In this document: positions 53,962-62,771 of the stretch, one piece after another
How positions within the stretch are numbered: the first letter of the stretch is position 1
Layout of the letters: each line of letters starts with the position of its first letter
Assembly (NCBI RefSeq): GCF_016522535.1
Contig: NZ_JAEHOI010000009.1
Coordinates: forward strand, 1 to 64,000
DNA from: Leucobacter edaphi
GTDB lineage: Bacteria; Actinomycetota; Actinomycetes; Actinomycetales; Microbacteriaceae
DNA: 64,000 nt
Reading direction: 5' to 3'
Notes under the pieces: model-generated
Seen by the model: only the letters and a program-made list of their open reading frames with translations
Told to the model about the DNA's origin: nothing
Databases searched by the model: none
Made by a program: the position numbers and the translations under genes

Positions 53962-55581
53962 ATGCAGGAATCCGTCGAGGTGCGCGATCCAGACCCGCGC
54001 GAGGCGCGCACATACATCGAAGTCGAGACCTCGCAGCATCGATCCGGCGCCGAGGACGGCGACGCGGCCGGCCTGGCGATCGACGGCGACCCGCAGGAGT
54101 ACCGCGTCGACCTCGAGCGCATCCGATTCTCCTCCTTCTTCGCCAGGCTCTCCGACGTCACCCAGGTCGTGCCGCAGTCCGGCGTCGGCCCCGTCATGCA
54201 CAACCGGCTCACCCACTCGCTCAAGGTGAGCGCCGTGGCCCGCGTGATCGCCGCGCAGCTCGCCGGCCGCGCGGCGCAGCATCGGGCGAGCCTCCGCGGC
54301 GAGGCCCCGGCCGACGAGGTCGGCGCGATCATTACCAGGCTCGGCGGCTGCGACACGATCGTCGCGCAGGCAGCGGCGCACGCCCACGACCTCGGGCATC
54401 CGCCGTTCGGGCACCTCGGCGAGCGGGTGCTCGACCGGGTGGCGCGCGAACGGCTCGGGCTCGCCGAGGGCTTCGAGGGGAACGCGCAGAGCTTCCGCAT
54501 CCTCACCCGGCTCGACACGCTCGGCCGCGACTTCCCCGGCCTCAACCTCACCGCGGCGACGCGCGCGGCGACCCTCAAGTACCCCTGGACCCGCGGATCG
54601 TGGGTCGGGGTGAGCGAGGCCGAGGTGCCCGCCTGGGAGCGCCCGCGCGGCGTCGGCGCCGATCCGGCGACGGGGGCGGAGAAATTCTCGAGCTACGCGC
54701 TCGACGCCGACGAGATGGAGACCGCGCTCGCGGCGTTCCCCGGGATCCCGTCCGGCATGCAGACCGTCGAGTGCGCCGTCATGGACCTCGCGGACGATAT
54801 CGCCTACGCCGTCCACGACCTCGACGATTTCACCCGCGCAGGCGTGCTGCAGCACTCCGCGGTGCTCGGCGAATTCCACGCCTGGATCGCCGGGGCTGGC
54901 GCGCTCGCCGCGATCGACGATGCCGAACTGCGCGCCGACTCACGGGCTCCCGGGCGGGCGCTCGAGCTGCTCTGGCGCCGGATCAGGGTGAAGGACGCGT
55001 GGATCGCGGATCGCGACGCCTTCGCCGATGCCGTCCGCGTGGTGAGCGAGGAGATCGGCGGCTCGCTGCTCGCGGCCCCGTACGACGGCGGGATCGACAG
55101 CGAGCGCGCCGTCTCCGGCTTCACCCGGCGGTGGATCGAGCGCCTCCGCACCTCGATCGTGGTCGAGGAGCGCCCGAACATCCGCAGCGGCCACGTGCGC
55201 CTCGACGCCCGCGCCTGGCACGAGGTCGTGGTGCTGAAGTTCGTGCACGCGCACTTCGTGCTCGACCGGCCCGAGCTCGGCCAGCCGCAGCGCGGGCTCG
55301 CGCGGATCGTCGAGGAACTCGTGCTCGCCTTCGACGACTGGCTCTCGGATCCCGACGACTCCGGGCGCGCACCCCGCCGCCTCATCGAGTGGGTCGCGGA
55401 GACGACCGCGGAGGCGTTCGAGCTGCGCCGCACCCGCCCCGATCTCCTGCTCGGGGATCCGAGCGACGCCGGCCTCGTGCGGCAGGGCCGCAGCCGCGCG
55501 ATACTCGACTACGTGGCCTCGCTCAGCGACCAGCAGGCCATTACCACGCATCGGACGCTGACAGGAGGGGCAGGGCTGTGA
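53962..55581 (+). CDS. Deoxyguanosinetriphosphate triphosphohydrolase-like protein
   Basis: 539 residues, HD-domain. The metal motif is complete: HNRLTHSLKVSAVARV, then AAHAHDLGHPPFGHLGE (the HD pair) and CAVMDLADDIAYAVHDLDDF with the last Asp. This is the dgt-like group, which splits dNTPs into nucleoside and triphosphate. The first 45 residues are variable. It overlaps the aldolase gene by 4 nt (GTGA), so both are translated together. Confidence 0.88.
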   Translation: MQESVEVRDPDPREARTYIEVETSQHRSGAEDGDAAGLAIDGDPQEYRVDLERIRFSSFFARLSDVTQVVPQSGVGPVMHNRLTHSLKVSAVARVIAAQLAGRAAQHRASLRGEAPADEVGAIITRLGGCDTIVAQAAAHAHDLGHPPFGHLGERVLDRVARERLGLAEGFEGNAQSFRILTRLDTLGRDFPGLNLTAATRAATLKYPWTRGSWVGVSEAEVPAWERPRGVGADPATGAEKFSSYALDADEMETALAAFPGIPSGMQTVECAVMDLADDIAYAVHDLDDFTRAGVLQHSAVLGEFHAWIAGAGALAAIDDAELRADSRAPGRALELLWRRIRVKDAWIADRDAFADAVRVVSEEIGGSLLAAPYDGGIDSERAVSGFTRRWIERLRTSIVVEERPNIRSGHVRLDARAWHEVVVLKFVHAHFVLDRPELGQPQRGLARIVEELVLAFDDWLSDPDDSGRAPRRLIEWVAETTAEAFELRRTRPDLLLGDPSDAGLVRQGRSRAILDYVASLSDQQAITTHRTLTGGAGL

Positions 55582-56219
55582 CCGACACTGCGCACCGGGA
55601 TCGAGACGCCAGGATCGCCGAGCTGATCGCCGTCGGGCGTGACGCCGTGGAGCGCGGGCTCGTGCTCGCGAGCGCCGGCAATCTCTCCGCCCGGATCTCC
55701 GACACTGAGTTCGCCGTCACCGGCAGCGGCACCTGGCTCGATCGGCTCACTCCTGAGGACTTCGCGGTGCTCACTCTCGATCCCGACGAGGATGGATCCG
55801 CCCGCGATGGCGGCGCGAAGCCGTCGAGCGAGTGGAAGCTCCACCACCACGCCTACCGTGCCCGGCCCGACGCCGAGGTGGTGCTGCACCTGCACCCGCG
55901 CAACGCGGTCGTCCTCGCGAGCCTCGGTCGTGAGATCCGGATGCTCACCCTCGATCACGCCTACTACCTGGGCCGGATCGCCGTCGTCCCGTTCTTCCAC
56001 AACGGCAGCGAGGAGCTCGCGGCGACGGCCGCCGACGCGCTCCGTGACAGTAACTGCGTGATCATGCAGCATCACGGCTGCTCCGTCGTGGCCGACACCG
56101 TCGACATGGCCTACCGGCGGGCCCTCAACCTCGAGGACGCTGCTCAGGCGACTGCGCTCGCGCTGCAGCTGGGTGACGAGACGACCGTGTTCCCGGATCT
56201 CGGGGCGACGCACGCGTAG
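55578..56219 (+). CDS. Class II aldolase/adducin-family protein
   Basis: 213 residues. The zinc-binding pattern is seen: GNLSARISD, SSEWKLHHHAYRARPDAEVVLHLHPRN (Glu and HxH) and QHHGCSVV as the third His. Members are fuculose-phosphate aldolase, ribulose-5-phosphate epimerase or similar sugar-phosphate enzymes. AGGAGGGG precedes the GTG. Coupled to the dGTPase-like gene by overlap; a metabolic link is not obvious. Confidence 0.85.
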   Translation: MTDTAHRDRDARIAELIAVGRDAVERGLVLASAGNLSARISDTEFAVTGSGTWLDRLTPEDFAVLTLDPDEDGSARDGGAKPSSEWKLHHHAYRARPDAEVVLHLHPRNAVVLASLGREIRMLTLDHAYYLGRIAVVPFFHNGSEELAATAADALRDSNCVIMQHHGCSVVADTVDMAYRRALNLEDAAQATALALQLGDETTVFPDLGATHA

Positions 56220-56269
56220 ACCGGACGGACGCCGGGCAGAGGCACGCTCGGATCGCCCGAATGCTCGGC

Positions 56270-56275
56270 TAATCT
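56270..56275 (+). promoter_or_regulatory. -10 box for the Cys-rich membrane protein gene
   Basis: TAATCT, with a roughly 40-nt leader and GAGGAGAGG before the ATG at 56322. Confidence 0.5.
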
Positions 56276-56321
56276 GGGTTCCTGTGCGTGGGGCGTTCGC
56301 CCCGCCGAGGAGAGGATCCGG

Positions 56322-57563
56322 ATGTCGGCGCAGACGTGGGCCGCGCAGTGGCGCGAACTCCTCACGATCGACCGCCGGCTGAGCGTCCCCGACGCCTTCG
56401 CGGGAGCCCGCCCGATGCAGCTCGCCGAGCAGTTCCCCGCGGACACCGCGGATCCCGAGCACCGGATCGTGTTCGAGCACGGCGTGCTCGCCCTGTTCGA
56501 CGAGGGGCGGCGCGAGGTGCTCCTGCTCGCCGTGCCGTCCTGGGCCGGCGAAACCTGGCGGGCCAGCGACGCCGCTGAGCAGGAGTGGATCTCCGCCGCA
56601 GCCGAGTCGGCCGCCGAGGAGAACCGGGTCGACATCACCGCGCTCCGCGGGCCAGGAGGCGCGGTCCGCACCGTCTACACGCGCGTCGAGCCACTCGGGG
56701 AGCCGTGGCTGCTCCCCACGGAGCCGAGCTGGGAGTTCTCACTCGGCACCGGGGGTTTCTCCGAGGCGGGCCGGGCCAGGGTGCAGGACTTCGCCGACGC
56801 GGTCGGCAGGGCCGGTTCCGCATTCCTGGCCGCGGAGGACTACCCGCTCGCGACCCCGACGCCGACCGAGATGGATCGAGCGCGCCGCGCCGATTCCGCT
56901 CCGGCCGCCCCCGGCGACGAGCCCGTGATCCCGCTCGCTCCCCCCGTTCCGCCGCGGAGCGCAGCCCCGATCGCGACGGGCACGGGCGCGGCCACCAGCC
57001 CGGCCGCCGCGGGTGCTCCGGCGTTCGCGTTCGGGCGCGGATCGGCGCTGACACCGCTCCGGCTGTCCGCGATCATCGTCGCGTTTGCGGTGCTGATCGG
57101 GATCGTCATCGCGGCGGGCGTGAGCCGCGGCTACTCGGTCGAGGTGGTCGACCAGGAGGCGCGCGCCGCAACCCAGCGGGAGGAGCCAACCGGGCGGATC
57201 GAGCTCATCGAGGAGGAGGACCGCCGCATCTGCGGGGGCGACGAGGACTACCTCGCCTGCGTGAACAAACACGACGCGGTCTACCAGTCGGCCTGCGCTG
57301 CGGACGACGAATACACGGAGCACGCTGCCGACGTGTGCCGGTCCCTCAAGAAATTCGTCGCCGATTCCCGCGCCGAGTACGCGAAGTGCGACACGCAGTG
57401 CCTCACCGCGCTCGACGAGTACGGGCTGTGGGGATGGCCCTATCTCACGCGGGAGCCCGAGACGCGCCTCGTGTCGAATCAGGACGCGCTGGAGCGGAAA
57501 ACCCACATCGAGCGCTGCTCGTTCGACCTCGGGCCGTTCGAGATCGGCGAGTGCGGGCGCTGA
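56322..57563 (+). CDS. Single-pass membrane protein with 8-cysteine outside domain, unknown function
   Basis: 413 residues. Residues 1-175 form a cytosolic domain (WRELLTIDRRLSVPDAFAG, VLALFDEGRREVLLLAVPSW) I cannot name. A Pro/Ala-rich linker runs to about 240. One helix (about 247-268, LSAIIVAFAVLIGIVIAAGV) is followed by an acidic outside domain with eight cysteines (ICGG, ACVN, SACA, VCRS, KCDT, QCLT, RCSF, ECGR), enough for four disulfides. No signal peptide. A single-gene unit, converging with the Nudix gene. Confidence 0.7.
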   Translation: MSAQTWAAQWRELLTIDRRLSVPDAFAGARPMQLAEQFPADTADPEHRIVFEHGVLALFDEGRREVLLLAVPSWAGETWRASDAAEQEWISAAAESAAEENRVDITALRGPGGAVRTVYTRVEPLGEPWLLPTEPSWEFSLGTGGFSEAGRARVQDFADAVGRAGSAFLAAEDYPLATPTPTEMDRARRADSAPAAPGDEPVIPLAPPVPPRSAAPIATGTGAATSPAAAGAPAFAFGRGSALTPLRLSAIIVAFAVLIGIVIAAGVSRGYSVEVVDQEARAATQREEPTGRIELIEEEDRRICGGDEDYLACVNKHDAVYQSACAADDEYTEHAADVCRSLKKFVADSRAEYAKCDTQCLTALDEYGLWGWPYLTREPETRLVSNQDALERKTHIERCSFDLGPFEIGECGR

Positions 57564-57585
57564 CGGCCGCGCGCTGGTCGACGTG

Positions 57586-58287
57586 TCAGCCCCGCACCTC
57601 GAAGCGCTGCTCCCGATCCCACGGCACTGCCCAGCCGAGCTCGTCGAAGAGCGCCGACAGGAGGATCCCCGTGAACCCCCACACGATGCGGCCGCCGAAA
57701 CGCTCGTCGAGCCGGAACGCCGGGCCGCGGAATGTCGCGCCGGGACGGCGCAGGACGGAGGTGCCGCGCGAGGCCGGATCTAGCAGCTCGGCGACGGGCG
57801 CGCGGAACACCTCGACCGATTCCGAGTGATCCGCGGCGACCTCGCTGGGCCGCGACCACCAGCCGATTACTGGAGTGACCAGGTTGTTACTCACCGGGAT
57901 GTGGATCTCGGGGAGCGATCCGAGGAGCTCGACGCCCGCGGGATCGAGGCCCGTCTCCTCGTGGGCCTCGCGCAGCGCCGTCGCCCCGCGATCCGCGTCG
58001 CCGGCCTCGACGCCGCCGCCGGGGAACGCGATCTGGCCCGGGTGGTGCCGCATGCCGTCCGCGCGCCGCGTGAGTAGCACGTCGAGCTCGGCGGGAACGC
58101 CCTCGCGCTCGGACCCCGCGAGGGCACCGCGCGCGGGCACCTGATCGAGCGCCCCGAACAGGATGAGAACGGCGGAGCTGCGCACGGGCCGATCCGCGAG
58201 CGCACCCTGCGGGATGTAGTCGATCGGCACGTCGCGGCGCAGCAGCTCGCGGAGCTCGCGCTGCGCGTCGGCGACGGTGCGGGGCAC
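57586..58287 (-). CDS. Nudix hydrolase, CoA pyrophosphatase-like
   Basis: 233 residues. Nudix box GGVEAGDADRGATALREAHEETGL is clear, preceded by HHPGQIAFPGG, which with the box marks the CoA pyrophosphatase type (NUDT7-like). It would split CoA or acyl-CoA to 4'-phosphopantetheine and 3',5'-ADP; ADP-ribose or other nucleotides are alternatives. GTG at 58287 is 3 nt after the epsilon-subunit stop, so it is the third gene of the carboxylase unit. Confidence 0.85.
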   Translation of the reverse strand: MPRTVADAQRELRELLRRDVPIDYIPQGALADRPVRSSAVLILFGALDQVPARGALAGSEREGVPAELDVLLTRRADGMRHHPGQIAFPGGGVEAGDADRGATALREAHEETGLDPAGVELLGSLPEIHIPVSNNLVTPVIGWWSRPSEVAADHSESVEVFRAPVAELLDPASRGTSVLRRPGATFRGPAFRLDERFGGRIVWGFTGILLSALFDELGWAVPWDREQRFEVRG

Positions 58288-58290
58288 GGG

Positions 58291-58686
58291 TCAGCCCTCG
58301 GTGAGCAGGTCCGAGATGCCCTCGGGGACGCGCTGCGAGCGGGCCCACGGCTCGCGGTCGCGGCGCGCCACACGCTTCACCTGCTGCGATTCTTCCTCGC
58401 GGACGCGGGTGAGCACCGCGATCACGGCTGCGCGCTCATCGTCGCTCACGAGCCGGGTCACGAAGGTGACGTCGTCTCCCGTGATGGCGGGGTCGGTCTC
58501 GCCGAGCTCCTCGCGCTTCGCGGCGTCGCGCTCGGCGGCGTCGGGCGGCAGGTCAGCGTCATCGGCCGCGACCGCGATCGCTTCCGCGTCCGGGCCGGGG
58601 ACCGGCGCGGCGGCATCAGCGGGCGCGTCTGCCCGGTGCCGACCCCGCTGCCTGGGCGTCGTCTCGTCCATCGGAGTCTCGCTCAC
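58291..58686 (-). CDS. Acyl-CoA carboxylase epsilon subunit-like protein
   Basis: 131 residues. The first 70 are disordered and Ala/Asp-rich. The end ([23 protein letters not shown], then [10 protein letters not shown]) matches the short actinobacterial AccE pattern of a helix followed by a Trp/Arg tail that tethers alpha and beta subunits. The position right after the beta-subunit gene, with overlapping stop and start (GTGA), supports it strongly. Confidence 0.8.
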   Translation of the reverse strand: MSETPMDETTPRQRGRHRADAPADAAAPVPGPDAEAIAVAADDADLPPDAAERDAAKREELGETDPAITGDDVTFVTRLVSDDERAAVIAVLTRVREEESQQVKRVARRDREPWARSQRVPEGISDLLTEG

Positions 58687-60287
58687 AGCGGGATGTTACC
58701 GTGCTTCTTGGCGGGCTGTTCCGTGCGCTTGCCGCGGAGGCCGCGCAGCGACTTGATCACCGCGAGGCGGGTACCCGCCGGTTCGAGCACGTTGTCGAGC
58801 TCGCCGCGCTCGGCCGCGAGGAACGGGCTCGTCACGTCGGCCGTGTACTTCGCGGTCAGCTCGGCGCGCAGCGCTTCCACGTCCTGACCGGCCTCTTCCG
58901 CGGCCTTGAGCTCCTTGCGGTAGAGGATGTTCACGGCGCCGGCGCCGCCCATGACGGCGATCTCGGCGGTCGGCCACGCGATGTTGAAGTCGGCGCCCAT
59001 CTGCTTCGACCCCATCACGATGTACGCGCCGCCGTAGGCCTTGCGCGTGATAATCGTGACAAGCGGCACGGTGGCCTCGGCGTACGCGTAGAGCAGCTTG
59101 GCTCCGCGCCGGATCACGCCCTGGAACTCCTGGTCGGTGCCGGGAAGGTAGCCGGGGACGTCGACGAGGGTGAGGATCGGGATCGAGAACGAGTCGCAGA
59201 AGCGCACGAAGCGCGCGGCCTTCTCGCTCGCGTCGATGTTGAGGGTGCCGGCCATCTGGTTCGGCTGGTTCGCGACGATGCCGACCGTGCGGCCCTCGAC
59301 GCGGCCGAAGCCGATGAGCATGTTCGGTGCGAACAGGGGCTGGACCTCGAGGAACTCGCCGGCATCGAGGATCGCCTCGATCACGACCTTCATGTCGTAG
59401 GGCTGGTTCGGGCTGTCGGGGATGATCGTGTTCAGCTTGCGATCCGCCGCCGTGATCTCGTGCGCCGTGTCCGTGTCGTAGACGGGGGCCTCGGCGAGAT
59501 TGTTGTCGGGCAGGTAGCTGATGAGCGCCCGCGCGTAGTCGAGAGCGTCGTGCTCGTCGCTCGCGAGGTAGTGGGAGACGCCGCTCGTCTTGTTGTGGGT
59601 GAGGGCGCCGCCGAGCTCCTCGAAGCCGACCTCCTCGCCCGTGACGGTCTTGATCACGTCGGGGCCGGTGACGAACATGTGGCTCGTCTGGTCGACCATG
59701 ATCACGAAGTCGGTGAGCGCGGGGGAGTAGACCGCGCCGCCGGCCGAGGGGCCCATGACGATCGAGATCTGCGGGATCACACCCGAGCACATGGTGTTCA
59801 GGCGGAAGATGCTCGCGTACTTCGACAGCGCGACGACGCCCTCCTGGATGCGCGCCCCTCCGGAGTCGAGGATGCCCAGGACGGGGGCGCCGGTCTTGAG
59901 CGCGAACTCCATCGCCTTCACGATCTTCTCGCCGGCGACCTCGCCGAGCGAGCCACCGAAGGTGGTGAAGTCCTGCGAGTAGACGACGACCTGGCGGCCG
60001 TGGATCGTGCCGGCGCCCGTGACGACCGAGTCGCCGAAGGGCCGCGAGTTCTCCATGCCGAAGCCCTGGGTGCGATGCTTCACGTACTTGTCGAACTCGA
60101 CGAACGAGCCAGGGTCGAGGAGCGCGGTGATGCGCTCGCGCGCGGTCATCTTCCCGCGCGGGTGCTGCTTCGCAGCGGCTGCCGCATCACGGTCACCCAC
60201 CGCTTCCTGATACTTGCGGCGGTGATCGGCGATACGTCCCGCGGTGGTCGCGGGGGCGCCGGATTCGGTGGCATTCTCTGCAGTCAC
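58683..60287 (-). CDS. Acyl-CoA carboxylase beta subunit (carboxyltransferase)
   Basis: 534 residues. It moves the carboxyl group from biotin to acetyl-, propionyl- or longer acyl-CoA. Family marks: [67 protein letters not shown] and [14 protein letters not shown]. It is the AccD5/PccB type. GTG at 60287 has TAGGCT 7 nt upstream and no ribosome site, so it is probably leaderless. It works with the alpha subunit at 34088-35857. Confidence 0.93.
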   Translation of the reverse strand: MTAENATESGAPATTAGRIADHRRKYQEAVGDRDAAAAAKQHPRGKMTARERITALLDPGSFVEFDKYVKHRTQGFGMENSRPFGDSVVTGAGTIHGRQVVVYSQDFTTFGGSLGEVAGEKIVKAMEFALKTGAPVLGILDSGGARIQEGVVALSKYASIFRLNTMCSGVIPQISIVMGPSAGGAVYSPALTDFVIMVDQTSHMFVTGPDVIKTVTGEEVGFEELGGALTHNKTSGVSHYLASDEHDALDYARALISYLPDNNLAEAPVYDTDTAHEITAADRKLNTIIPDSPNQPYDMKVVIEAILDAGEFLEVQPLFAPNMLIGFGRVEGRTVGIVANQPNQMAGTLNIDASEKAARFVRFCDSFSIPILTLVDVPGYLPGTDQEFQGVIRRGAKLLYAYAEATVPLVTIITRKAYGGAYIVMGSKQMGADFNIAWPTAEIAVMGGAGAVNILYRKELKAAEEAGQDVEALRAELTAKYTADVTSPFLAAERGELDNVLEPAGTRLAVIKSLRGLRGKRTEQPAKKHGNIPL

Positions 60288-60294
60288 GCTTGCC

Positions 60295-60300
60295 AGCCTA
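60295..60300 (-). promoter_or_regulatory. -10 box for leaderless carboxylase beta gene
   Basis: Minus-strand TAGGCT, 7 nt before the GTG at 60287. Confidence 0.6.
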
Positions 60301-60412
60301 GCGCGGGGGTCATGCCGCGACCCTCCGACTCTCTCCAATGGAATCGAAAAACCTTGGTTGGGACCCTACGAAAACGAGCGTCGCAGGAACGATCCGAGGA
60401 TCGGCCCGTGGG

Positions 60413-61738
60413 TCAGTCGAAGATGTCGTCGAGCAGTCCGCCGAGCACCATTCCGCCGAGGATCGGGCCGAGCATCCCCGAGCCGTTGCCGCCGCGCTGG
60501 CCTCCGCGGCCGCCGTAACCGCGGCCGCCGCCGCCCCAGCCCCAGTCGTCGCCGTCGGGGCGCGAGGAATCGATGTCGCGCTGGGCGAGGCGGAGCGCCT
60601 CGTCCGCGAGGGTCGTGGCGCGACGCGCGAGCTGAATGACCTGCTCGCGGGCATCGACGTCGGTTTCCAGCCCGTCAATGCCCTGGCGGATGCGGCGGGC
60701 CTCTGCGAGGCGGGTGCGCGCGTCCGCACCGATCCAGCCGCGCTGGCCCTCGATGAGCGCGGTCGCGACGCCGATCGAATGATCCGATGCAGAGATCTCG
60801 TGCTGGACCCGCTCGAGCGGGATCACGGGACGCGCCGCCTCGGCGCGCGCCGCATCGAGCGCGGCGTTCGCCCCGGAGAGGAGCGCGAGGTCGGTGAATG
60901 GATCGCGGTCGCCGCCGCTCGTCACGGTTGCGAGCGCCTCCTGCAGGGCCCGCAGCGCCTCATCGATCGCGGGAGTCCGCGGCCCCGCGATGGCCTCGGC
61001 GATGTCGCCGCGCGAGTCGTCGATCACGTCGGACAGCGTCGTTTGCGCCCGCAGCGCCTCGATCTCAAAGCTGTCCACGCCGTCGAACACGGCGTTCGCG
61101 CGGCGCACCGACTCCGTCGCGGCCTCGAGCGCGAGGTTGGCCTCCTCCGGGCGGCCGGCAGAGCGACGGCGCTCCGATACCTCGGCGGAGTGATCGGCGA
61201 AGTCGAGCAGGCGCTCGGCCTCCTCGGCCGACATGCGCACGCGCTGCAGCGTGTCGCTCCGGTAGCGGTCCGCGAGTCGCGCCAGGGTGTCGCGCATCTC
61301 GGGCAGGCGCTCCCGCAGGCGCGCAGCCTCAGCGCGGACGCCCCGCAGCACCGAGGGCGCCTCGCGCACGCGGGCGATCCGCGCCTGCAGTGCGGAGGTG
61401 CGCTCGTCGAGGACCGCCTCCGCCCACTCGCACAGCTGCACGATGCGGGCGTTCCGGGTGCGGAGCTCCTCCGGCGTATCGGGGATCTCGTCGTGGTTCA
61501 GCTGGTGCAGCTGGAAGGCCTCGGACATGTGGGTGCGCACCGCGTCGAGCCCGGCGCGGAGTTCCGCCGTCGCGGACTCGCCGAGCTCCGCCGTGGCGAA
61601 GTCCAGCTCGTCGCCCGTGGTGCGAATCCGCTCGTCCGCGGCGACGAGCGCGACCCGCGCCCGCTTCGACAGCGCCTCGTCTGCGGCCGTGAGCCGCTCC
61701 TCTTCCTCGCGCGCGCGGCGCCCCCAGAATCCGGCCAT
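60413..61738 (-). CDS. Long coiled-coil protein with Gly-rich C-terminus, unknown function
   Basis: 441 residues, almost entirely charged helix (residues 10-395) with many Arg/Glu/Ala heptads, e.g. RLTAADEALSKRARVALVAADERI. A Gly/Trp/Arg tail (GWGGGGRGYGGRGG) ends in GMLGPILGGMVLGGLLDDIFD, a short hydrophobic patch. The body and the tail resemble those of the TPM-type protein at 62772 (AEAQRAERYANEA / GGGGFGGG / LSAILSGIIIG), so the two are probably paralogues, this one without the N-terminal part. TAGGAT 6 nt before the ATG suggests a leaderless mRNA. Confidence 0.7.
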   Translation of the reverse strand: MAGFWGRRAREEEERLTAADEALSKRARVALVAADERIRTTGDELDFATAELGESATAELRAGLDAVRTHMSEAFQLHQLNHDEIPDTPEELRTRNARIVQLCEWAEAVLDERTSALQARIARVREAPSVLRGVRAEAARLRERLPEMRDTLARLADRYRSDTLQRVRMSAEEAERLLDFADHSAEVSERRRSAGRPEEANLALEAATESVRRANAVFDGVDSFEIEALRAQTTLSDVIDDSRGDIAEAIAGPRTPAIDEALRALQEALATVTSGGDRDPFTDLALLSGANAALDAARAEAARPVIPLERVQHEISASDHSIGVATALIEGQRGWIGADARTRLAEARRIRQGIDGLETDVDAREQVIQLARRATTLADEALRLAQRDIDSSRPDGDDWGWGGGGRGYGGRGGQRGGNGSGMLGPILGGMVLGGLLDDIFD

Positions 61739-61744
61739 GGCATG

Positions 61745-61750
61745 ATCCTA
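61745..61750 (-). promoter_or_regulatory. -10 box for leaderless coiled-coil gene
   Basis: Minus-strand TAGGAT, 6 nt before the ATG at 61738. It implies separate transcription from the upstream pspA gene. Confidence 0.6.
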
Positions 61751-61832
61751 TTCGCGGCAGCTGTGCTGTGGGCCGGAAACCTCGCGGTTGCGGGAGGCGG
61801 CCTGCGCTGACAGCGGAATATCCCGCCGTGCG

Positions 61833-61879
61833 CGCCGAAGGGGCGAGACCCGCTCGCTGCGGTCCCCGCCCCTTCGGCG
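61833..61879 (-). terminator. Terminator after pspA
   Basis: CGCCGAAGGGGCG pairs exactly with CGCCCCTTCGGCG across a 21-nt loop, 28 nt past the pspA stop. Confidence 0.8.
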
Positions 61880-61906
61880 TTCACGGCCCCGGAGGGCCCT
61901 GGATGA

Positions 61907-62641
61907 TTACTGCTCGAGCGCCTGCTGCGGCTTGCCGGCCTTCAGCGCGGCCAGACGCGCCTCGACCTCGGTCACCGCGTCGATGTTCTCGAGCTCGTTG
62001 AACTGGGCGTCGAGCGTCGAGGCGGCGATCTCCTGCTTGCCACGGGCGAGGGCCTCCTGGCGGCGGATCTTCTCCTCGAAGCGGCCGAGGTCGCTCGTCG
62101 GATCGAGGACGTCGATCGACTTGACCGCGTCGGCGACCCGGTTCTGCGCCTCGGCGGTCTTCGCGCGCGCGACCAGCTCGGCGCGCTTGTTCTGCAGCTC
62201 CTTGAGTTTCTCCTTCATGCCGTTGAGGCCGGCCTTCAGCTTCTCGGTGGTCTCCTGCTGGGTCGCGATCGTGGGAGCCGCGGCGCGAGCCTCGTTCTCC
62301 GAATCGATCTGTCGCTGCAGTGCGACCTTTGCGAGGTTGTCGAACTTGTCGGCGTCGGCGGAGGAGCCCGAGGTGCGCAGCTCGTCGGCCTTGGTGCTCG
62401 CGGCGATCGCCTTGCGGCCCCACTCCTCGGCCGTGCTGATGTCCTCCTGGTAGTCCTGCTCGAGCAGGCGCAGGTTGCCGATCGTCTCGGCGATCGCCGC
62501 CTCCGCGTCGGAGATGTTGCTCGTGTAGTCGCGGATCAGCTGGTCGATCATCTTTTGAGGATCTTCTGCCGAGTCGATCATTGCGTTGACGTTCGCCCGG
62601 ATCAGGGTGGTGATGCGACCGAAGATGGACTGCTTGCTCAT
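61907..62641 (-). CDS. pspA: PspA/IM30-family membrane-maintenance protein
   Basis: 244 residues, all helix. SIFGRITTLIRANVNAMIDSAEDPQKMIDQLIRDY is the amphipathic N-terminus and first coil typical of PspA; LGRFEEKIRRQEALARGK is the conserved later segment. It binds stressed inner membranes and forms large scaffolds. AAAGGA precedes the ATG, and TAAACT (62675-62680, minus strand) is a likely -10. It lies between a TPM-type protein and a coiled-coil protein on the same strand. Confidence 0.92.
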   Translation of the reverse strand: MSKQSIFGRITTLIRANVNAMIDSAEDPQKMIDQLIRDYTSNISDAEAAIAETIGNLRLLEQDYQEDISTAEEWGRKAIAASTKADELRTSGSSADADKFDNLAKVALQRQIDSENEARAAAPTIATQQETTEKLKAGLNGMKEKLKELQNKRAELVARAKTAEAQNRVADAVKSIDVLDPTSDLGRFEEKIRRQEALARGKQEIAASTLDAQFNELENIDAVTEVEARLAALKAGKPQQALEQ

Positions 62642-62771
62642 GCGGATTCCTTTCGCAGTGGCTGGTGGTTGGTGAGTTTACGGAGTGTGTCTGGTGAGGT
62701 GAAGGGCGCAGTGCGAGTGCGCGGACGGATCGATGCCCGGATCTCGGTCCGGGAGCGTCTCGGCCGCCGGG

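Noticed and set aside
53148-56219. A 1023-codon plus-strand frame joining several genes
   Set aside because: The front is Arg/Pro-rich shadow; only the tail from 55578 (the aldolase) is real.
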